From positions 433-18,108 of the forward strand of contig DNFA01000052.1 in assembly GCA_003487665.1 (NCBI GenBank): 17,676 nt of DNA, written 5' to 3'. The notes beneath the pieces were generated by a model. That model did no database searches and was not told where the DNA came from. It saw only the letters and a list, made by a program, of their open reading frames with translations. Positions 12,919 through 17,676 of this stretch are shown one piece after another; within the stretch, counting starts at the first letter, position 1, and each line of letters starts with the position of its first letter. This stretch comes from Oscillibacter sp. (GTDB taxonomy: Bacteria; Bacillota; Clostridia; Oscillospirales; Oscillospiraceae). The translations under genes were made by a program, and so were the position numbers.

Positions 12919-14034
12919 ATGAAGCTGGGCATAGTCGGATTACCAAATGTTGGCAAGAGCACCCTGTTCAACGCCATTACCAACGCCGGGGCGGAGAGCG
13001 CCAACTACCCCTTCTGCACCATCGAGCCCAACGTGGGCGTGGTGGCCGTGCCGGATGCGCGGCTGGACAAGCTGGCGGAGATGTATCAGCCGGACAAGAA
13101 AACGCCCGCCGTCATCGAGTTCGTGGACATTGCCGGTCTGGTGAAGGGCGCCAGCCAGGGCGCGGGACTGGGCAACAAGTTCCTGGAGAACATCCGCCGC
13201 ACGGACGCCATCGTCCATGTGGTGCGCTGCTTCGACGATGAAAACATCATGCACGTGGTGGCCGACGCCAGCCAGAACGTCCCCGTGGATCCGCTGGGCG
13301 ACATCGGCACCATCGATCTGGAGCTGATCATGGCCGATCTGGAGATGGTGAACCGCCGGGTGGAGAAGGCGACGAAGGCCGCCAAGGGCGACAAGAAGTT
13401 CCTCCACGAGGCCGAGGTGTTCAAGGCGCTGGCCGCCCATCTGGACGGCGGCAAGTCCGCCCGCACCTTTGCGTGCGACAAGGACGACCGCGCCATCGTG
13501 GAGACGGCCGATCTGCTGAGCCTGAAGCCCATCATCTACGCCACCAACATGGACGAGGACGGCTTCGCCCACTACGAGGACAACGCCTATTTCCGCTCCG
13601 TCCGCGATCTGGCGGCGCAGGAGGGCGCGCAGGTGCTGCCCATCTGCGCCAAGCTGGAGCAGGACATCGCCGAGCTGGACGACCCCGAGGAGCGCGCCAT
13701 GTTCCTGCAGGATCTGGGCATTGAGAAGTCCGGCCTTGACCGGCTGATCCAGTGCTCCTACGACCTGCTGGGGCTGATCTCCTTCCTGACCTACGGCAAG
13801 GACGAGTGCCGCGCCTGGACCATCAAAAAGGGCACCAAGGCGCCCCAGGCCGCCGGGAAGATCCACTCCGACATCGAGCGGGGCTTCATCCGCGCCGAGA
13901 CCATCAACTTCGACGAGATGATGGCCTGCGGCGGCAGCGTGGCCGCCGCCAAGGAGAAGGGGCTTCTGCGCAGCGAGGGCAAGGAGTATGTGGTCAAGGA
14001 CGGCGACATGATCTACTTCCGCTTCAACGTGTAA
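12919..14034 (+). CDS. ychF: Redox-responsive ATPase YchF (OLA1-type)
   Basis: YchF is a universal Obg-related P-loop protein that binds ribosomes and prefers ATP to GTP. The 371-aa product has G1 GLPNVGKST, G2 region YPFCTIEPNVGVV, G3 DIAGLVKGASQGAGLGNKFL, and NMDE where other Obg relatives have NKxD; this NxxE change explains the altered nucleotide choice in the family. The C-terminal TGS-like domain is visible from FLTYGKDECRAWTIKKGT to the end. The frame is open back to 12832 inside the ATPase gene, but the ATG at 12919 follows aaaggagg and starts the universal MKLGIVGLPNVGKST. Single-gene unit with its own promoter. Confidence 0.97.
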   Translation: MKLGIVGLPNVGKSTLFNAITNAGAESANYPFCTIEPNVGVVAVPDARLDKLAEMYQPDKKTPAVIEFVDIAGLVKGASQGAGLGNKFLENIRRTDAIVHVVRCFDDENIMHVVADASQNVPVDPLGDIGTIDLELIMADLEMVNRRVEKATKAAKGDKKFLHEAEVFKALAAHLDGGKSARTFACDKDDRAIVETADLLSLKPIIYATNMDEDGFAHYEDNAYFRSVRDLAAQEGAQVLPICAKLEQDIAELDDPEERAMFLQDLGIEKSGLDRLIQCSYDLLGLISFLTYGKDECRAWTIKKGTKAPQAAGKIHSDIERGFIRAETINFDEMMACGGSVAAAKEKGLLRSEGKEYVVKDGDMIYFRFNV

Positions 14035-14055
14035 GCGCAATTGCATACGCCCTCA

Positions 14056-14301
14056 GCTTGTCGATAAACCCTCTCTATACGACAAGCGGTTCATGCACAC
14101 AGGGGGAGCTCGAGGGGGCAAAGCCCGCCTCGAATAAGATCAAATGTCGCGCAAAGCCTTGCATTGCAAGGCGTGCGTGGAGCGAAGCGACTATTTTCGT
14201 GCCGCAAGGCGGCACAAAAATAACGACATTATTGCAGGCTGTCGAAAAAGCCAAAGGCTTTTTCGACAGCCTGAGGGCGGCGCGGGATATCCGCGCCGCC
14301 C
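14056..14301. repeat. Cluster of nested perfect hairpins, MITE- or REP-like
   Basis: In order: gcttgtcg/cgacaagc (14056-14087); cgagg-gggc / gccc-g-cctcg (about 14111-14132); an outer pair aatgtcg/cgacatt (14143-14149, 14224-14230) that encloses gccttgc/gcaaggc (14156-14172) and gtgccgc/gcggcac (14199-14215); a perfect 18-bp stem with loop aaa (14235-14273); and gggcggcgcgg/ccgcgccgccc (14275-14301). No frame here looks coding. The remainder of the gene-free stretch (14302-14439) holds only a weak hairpin (gtaaa/tttac, 14370-14393). There is no canonical ychF terminator, so one of these hairpins may serve. Confidence 0.75.
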
Positions 14302-14439
14302 TTTGCGCCGTTGCTGTGAAAAACCCGTTAAGCGCATTTTTTGTCGAGAATTGCGGCGAATGTAGCGGTGTAAAGCGCGAATTGGCGATTTACCCAAATG
14401 CATTGTGATTTTTTCTACAAAACGCAGAACAAAAAAGAC

Positions 14440-14500
14440 TTGTGAATAAATCGTGTACGCGCTATAATGGGGTTGGTGATTGTAAAAACCCTCACAATCA
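14440..14500 (+). promoter_or_regulatory. Promoter and leader hairpin of the amino-acid permease gene
   Basis: -35 TTGTGA (14440-14445), 17-bp spacer, perfect -10 TATAAT (14463-14468). Just after the expected start, tgattgt (14477-14483) pairs with acaatca (14494-14500) around 10 nt. The leader of about 58 nt then carries agaggagag and aaagga before the ATG. Confidence 0.8.
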
Positions 14501-14532
14501 ATCAAGAGGAGAGATAAGAAAGGAATTCAGTT

Positions 14533-15870
14533 ATGGAAAAACGGTATACCCTGCCCGTAGCCATCGCGCTGGTGGTGGGCACTGTCATCGGTTCCGGCGT
14601 GTTCTTCAAGGCCGAGGCCGTTCTGACAAAGACCGGCGGTAATTTGTCTGTCGGTATTCTGGCATTCATCATCATGGGCGTTGTCATGATCATCAGCGCC
14701 TGCACCTTCGGCGTCGTGGCACAGAGTCACGAGGGCGTGGAGGGTCTGGTGGGCTACGCCAGTGCCTCCTGTGGCAAGGGGTATGGCTACTATGTGGGCT
14801 GGTTCATGGCCGTCATCTATTACCCCTCTCTGGTGTCCGTGCTGAGCTGGCTGCCCGCCCGCTACTTCGGCGTGCTCATGGGCTGGGACGACGCTGTGGT
14901 CGGCGGCCGCACCATGATGCTGGCCGGTGTTTTCATGATCGTTACCTACACCATGAACGCCCTGGCTCCCAAGCTGGCCGGTAAGTTCGCCATCGCCACC
15001 ACCATCATCAAGCTGATCCCCCTGCTGCTGATGGCCGTTGTCGGCACCATCGTGGGTCTGACCAGCGGCATGACCGAGTTCAACTTCTCCAATGTCGTTA
15101 CCGAGATGCCCTTCACCGAGGGTCTGTTCGGCGCTATCGTCTCCCTGGCCTTCGCCTTTGAGGGCTGGATCTGCGCCACCTCCATCGGCACCGAGCTGAA
15201 GGATTCCAAGAAGAACATGCCCCGCGCGCTGCTGATCGGCACCGTGATCGTTGCTGTCGTGTACGTGATCTATTACGTCGGTCTGGCCGGCGCGGTGGAG
15301 TCCGAGGTCATGATGGCCGGCGGCGAGGCCGGCGCCAAGATCGCCTTCCAGAACATCTTCGGTCAGGTGGGCGGCGCTGCCATCTTCGTGTTCGTTGTGA
15401 TCTCCTGCTGGGGCACCTGCAACGGCCTGACCATGGCTGTTACCCGCGGCATGTTCGATCTGGCCGTTGAGAGCGGCAGCCCCAAGCTGGCCATGTTCAA
15501 GAACGTGGACGCCAACACCAACATGGCCAACAACTCCGCCGTGTTCGGTCTGCTGGTCAGCTCCCTGTGGCTGCTGTACTTCTACGGCGGCACTATCATG
15601 GAGGGCTTCGGTCCCTTCAAGTTCGACTCCTCCGAGCTGCCCATCATCACCCTGTACGCCATCTACATCCCCATCTACATCGCCCTGCTCAAGCGCAAGG
15701 ATCTGTCCGGCTTCCGCGGCAAGGTCATGCCCGTGCTGGCCATCCTGTGCTCCCTGTTCATGGTGTTCGCCGCTATCTACTCCCACAAGATAAACGTGGT
15801 GTATTACCTGATCGTCTTCGTGGTCATCGAGATCATCGGCGCATGCTTCAAGGGCGGCAAGAAGGCGTAA
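14533..15870 (+). CDS. APC-family amino-acid permease
   Basis: A membrane transporter of the amino acid-polyamine-organocation superfamily. The 445-aa product has about 12 hydrophobic segments. It opens with the family loop in the first helix, VVGTVIGSGVFFKAEAV (G20-S21-G22 is the unwound substrate-binding turn), and shows the conserved LAFAFEGWICATSIGTELKDSKKNMPRAL stretch in the middle, where the sixth helix (FAFEGW) faces the substrate. It ends with a basic tail (GGKKA). Substrate cannot be read from sequence; an amino acid is likely. The ATG follows aaagga by 9 bases and a near-consensus promoter, suggesting good expression. Single-gene unit. Confidence 0.92.
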   Translation: MEKRYTLPVAIALVVGTVIGSGVFFKAEAVLTKTGGNLSVGILAFIIMGVVMIISACTFGVVAQSHEGVEGLVGYASASCGKGYGYYVGWFMAVIYYPSLVSVLSWLPARYFGVLMGWDDAVVGGRTMMLAGVFMIVTYTMNALAPKLAGKFAIATTIIKLIPLLLMAVVGTIVGLTSGMTEFNFSNVVTEMPFTEGLFGAIVSLAFAFEGWICATSIGTELKDSKKNMPRALLIGTVIVAVVYVIYYVGLAGAVESEVMMAGGEAGAKIAFQNIFGQVGGAAIFVFVVISCWGTCNGLTMAVTRGMFDLAVESGSPKLAMFKNVDANTNMANNSAVFGLLVSSLWLLYFYGGTIMEGFGPFKFDSSELPIITLYAIYIPIYIALLKRKDLSGFRGKVMPVLAILCSLFMVFAAIYSHKINVVYYLIVFVVIEIIGACFKGGKKA

Positions 15871-15917
15871 CACAATCGCATAACGCACGTCCATGTGTGT
15901 TCCCCTTTTTCTTTGGG

Positions 15918-15954
15918 ACGGGCGCCGGTTCATCCGGCGTCCGTTCCGCCTTTT
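15918..15954 (+). terminator. Possible terminator after the permease gene
   Basis: acgggcgccgg (15918-15928) pairs with ccggcgtccgt (15934-15944) with one G-T wobble and a 5-nt loop. The T-run (15951-15954) is short and is separated from the stem by tccgcc, so it is a weak candidate. Confidence 0.4.
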
Positions 15955-16019
15955 CCGGGGTATGCCGCATCTTGGGAAATATAGCCAACAGCCTATATTT
16001 TATCCGCGATAAAAACGAC

Positions 16020-16048
16020 TTTACGCCGGGCGAAAAATGAGGTATACT
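16020..16048 (+). promoter_or_regulatory. Promoter of the EamA-HAD operon
   Basis: -35 TTTACG (16020-16025), 17-bp spacer, -10 TATACT (16043-16048), 28 bp before the EamA start codon, which has ggagg 6 bases upstream. Confidence 0.65.
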
Positions 16049-16076
16049 CCGATGGTACCGGAGAAGGAGGAATACC

Positions 16077-16961
16077 ATGTCGGAAAAGCGTGCGGAGCTG
16101 CTGCTGGCCTGTGTGATCATCGCCCGCAGCACGTCCTTCGTGTTCAACAAGCTGGGACTGGGCACCATGACGGCGTTCAATCTGCTGGCGGTGCGGTTTT
16201 TGCTGGCCTTTGCGCTGCTGGCGCTGGTGTTTTGCAGGAAGCTGCGCCATGTGGGGCGGCGGACGATCCTGCGGGGTGCGCTGCTGGGCGGCCTGTTCTT
16301 CCTCATTATGTCCGGCGAGATGTTCTCCCTGCGCACCGTGGATTCCGGCACCGTGTCCCTGCTGGAGAACATGGCCATCCTGTTCGTGCCCCTGCTGGAG
16401 AGCGCCATCAGCCGCCGTCTGCCCCGTCCGGCGACGCTGCTCAGCGCGGCGGTGGCGCTGGTGGGCGTGGCGCTGCTGACCTCCGCCGGGGGCGCCTTCC
16501 GCATCGGCGTCGGCGAGTGCATCGCCCTGTGTACCGCGTTGGTGTATGCCTGCGCCATCATCACCACGGATCGGCTCTCCCACCGGGACGACGCCCTTGT
16601 TCTGGGGATATTGCAGGTGGGCTTTCTGGGCTTTTACGCGCTGATCGGCGCGCTGCTGTTCGAGTCGCCGCGGCTGCCGCAGACCGGCTCGGAGTGGGGC
16701 ATCGTGCTGATGCTGGCCATCGTCTGCACCGGGTTCGGCTATACGCTGCAGCCGGTGGCACAGAGCCACACCAGCGCCCAGCGGGTGAGCCTGTTCTGCG
16801 CGCTCAGCCCCATGTTTGCGGCGATCTTCGGGGCGCTCCTGCTGAAGGAGAAGATCACGGTCTGGAGCGGGCTGGGGATGCTGCTCATACTGGGGAGCAT
16901 ATTGCTGCCGCATTTTTTGAAAGGAGACAAACGACATGACATACAAGACGGTTCTGTTTGA
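16077..16961 (+). CDS. EamA-family (DMT) transporter
   Basis: Members of the drug/metabolite transporter superfamily move small metabolites across the inner membrane, usually outward. The 294-aa product has the typical two-repeat layout of about ten hydrophobic helices. The first EamA repeat covers about 8-137 (start LLACVIIARSTSFVFNKLGL; ENMAILFVPLLESAI near its end); the second covers about 147-282, ending with ALSPMFAAIFGALLLKEKITVWSGLGMLLILGSILL, the classic EamA finish. Substrate unknown. The last 26 bases overlap the HAD gene, and the ribosome site of that gene (ggaga) lies inside this one, so expression is coupled. Confidence 0.92.
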   Translation: MSEKRAELLLACVIIARSTSFVFNKLGLGTMTAFNLLAVRFLLAFALLALVFCRKLRHVGRRTILRGALLGGLFFLIMSGEMFSLRTVDSGTVSLLENMAILFVPLLESAISRRLPRPATLLSAAVALVGVALLTSAGGAFRIGVGECIALCTALVYACAIITTDRLSHRDDALVLGILQVGFLGFYALIGALLFESPRLPQTGSEWGIVLMLAIVCTGFGYTLQPVAQSHTSAQRVSLFCALSPMFAAIFGALLLKEKITVWSGLGMLLILGSILLPHFLKGDKRHDIQDGSV

Positions 16962-17583
16962 CATGGACGGCACACTGCTGGATAGCCTGTCGGATATGCA
17001 CGACGCTGTGAATCATATACTGGCTGAAAACGGCTGGGCAGCCCGAAGCCGGGAGGAGATCCGGGCGTTTGTGGGCAACGGGGCGCGGAAGCTCATGGAG
17101 CGGGCGATCCCGGAGACACTTGCGCCGCAGCGGTTTGAGGCGGTTCTGGCGGATTACAAGGACTGGTATCAGGCGCACAACTGCGTCAAAACGCAGCCCT
17201 ATCCCGGCATCAGCCACGTTCTGGCGGAGCTGGAAGCGCGGGGTGTGAAAACGGCGGTGGTATCCAACAAGCCGGACGCCACCACCAAGGCGCTGGCGGC
17301 GCGGTTCTTCCCCGGCATGCTGGCGCTGGGACAGCGGGAGGGCGTGGAGCCGAAGCCGTCGCCCGCCCTTGTGATACAGACGCTGGCGGAGCTGGGCGCT
17401 GATGCGGCGGAGGCGGTCTATGTGGGCGACAGCGAGGTGGACGTGGCCACGGCGCGGAACGCGAAGCTGCCGATGATCGGCGTGAGCTGGGGCTTCCGCG
17501 GACGCGAAGGACTGGCGGAGGCCGGGGCGGAGGTCATCGTGGATACCGCCGGAGAGCTGCTGGAAAGGCTGCTGCAGGCGTGA
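16936..17583 (+). CDS. HAD-family phosphatase, phosphoglycolate phosphatase-like
   Basis: A soluble haloacid-dehalogenase-type hydrolase of subfamily IA. The 215-aa protein has all four motifs: I DMDGT with nucleophile D9 and acid D11, II S110 in VVSNKPD, III K140 in EPKPSP, and IV GDSEVD (D165, D169). The helical cap domain is about residues 17-85. The layout matches the Gph/PpaX group, which act on phosphoglycolate or pyrophosphate; subfamily I members are often promiscuous, so the substrate is not assigned. The ATG at 16936 follows ggagacaaacgac and overlaps the EamA gene. Last gene of the operon; a strong terminator follows. Confidence 0.92.
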   Translation: MTYKTVLFDMDGTLLDSLSDMHDAVNHILAENGWAARSREEIRAFVGNGARKLMERAIPETLAPQRFEAVLADYKDWYQAHNCVKTQPYPGISHVLAELEARGVKTAVVSNKPDATTKALAARFFPGMLALGQREGVEPKPSPALVIQTLAELGADAAEAVYVGDSEVDVATARNAKLPMIGVSWGFRGREGLAEAGAEVIVDTAGELLERLLQA

Positions 17584-17603
17584 CGGCCTGCTGACGATGA
17601 AAT

Positions 17604-17639
17604 AACGCGGCGCCCCATCCGGGGCGCCGCGTTGTTTTT
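17604..17639 (+). terminator. Terminator after the HAD gene
   Basis: A 13-bp perfect stem, aacgcggcgcccc (17604-17616) / ggggcgccgcgtt (17621-17633), loop atcc, then gttttt. Confidence 0.94.
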
Positions 17640-17640
17640 G

Positions 17641-17676
17641 CGGGAATCCGTTTTCTCTGTAGGGCGGGACCCATGT
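17641..17676. repeat. Edge of another dispersed repeat block
   Basis: The sequence aatccgttttctctgtag here resembles aatccgttttcctgtag at 1864-1880 in the first repeat block, and gtagggcggg resembles 6206-6215. The window ends inside it. Confidence 0.55.

Noticed and set aside
12940..14046. Minus-strand frame of 368 aa opposite ychF
   Set aside because: Shadow frame; ychF is certain on the plus strand.
14527..15933. Minus-strand frame of 468 aa opposite the permease gene
   Set aside because: His/Asp/Gly-rich shadow of a membrane protein gene, no motifs.

Overview
The window looks like a chromosomal segment of a GC-rich member of Clostridia, most likely Oscillospiraceae (family level is inference). 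The reasons are strong AGGAGG-type ribosome sites, sigma-A promoters of TTGNNN-17-TATAAT type, a Gram-positive protein set (Obg, S6-SSB-S18, ComEB, a minimal SufC/SufB pair) and high GC with C/G-ending codons. No rRNA, tRNA, insertion sequence or CRISPR array is visible.

Layout. The left edge cuts the GTPase gene obgE (+). After its terminator comes a small two-gene module of divergent genes: a 72-aa protein of unknown function (-) and a 67-aa XRE-type helix-turn-helix protein (+). Two palindromes built from the same 8-bp half-site lie between them, and near-identical terminators bracket the module. A 300-bp block of dispersed palindromic repeats follows, then the rpsF-ssb-rpsR operon (-). 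A 500-bp gene-poor stretch holds the rpsF promoter and leader, two hairpins, possible micro-ORFs and the promoter of a LysR regulator. That regulator forms an operon (+) with a DUF2156-GNAT fusion protein. The hairpin that ends this operon also contains the ribosome site of a 59-aa protein. After a second repeat block, minus-strand genes encode an L-cysteine desulfidase family protein and a dCMP deaminase (ComEB), followed by an HD hydrolase and a cysteine-containing protein that may be a degenerate ferritin-like fold.

The centre of the window is the two-gene iron-sulfur assembly operon sufC-sufB (+), of the minimal SUF-like (SMS) kind, with no desulfurase or scaffold gene beside it. A lower-GC DUF4143 ATPase gene follows and looks like an acquired single gene. 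Next are the GTPase/ATPase gene ychF, a 250-bp cluster of perfect hairpins, an APC amino-acid permease with its own promoter, and an overlapping EamA transporter / HAD phosphatase pair. A terminator and the edge of another dispersed repeat close the window.

Most of the window is housekeeping. The parts that deserve a second look are the XRE module with its operator array (and the same half-site in the rpsF promoter), the hairpin that is both terminator and ribosome site at 5966-6003, the minimal Fe-S operon near a cysteine desulfidase, the DUF2156-GNAT fusion, the nested-hairpin block at 14056-14301 and the possible micro-ORFs at 3465-3558.
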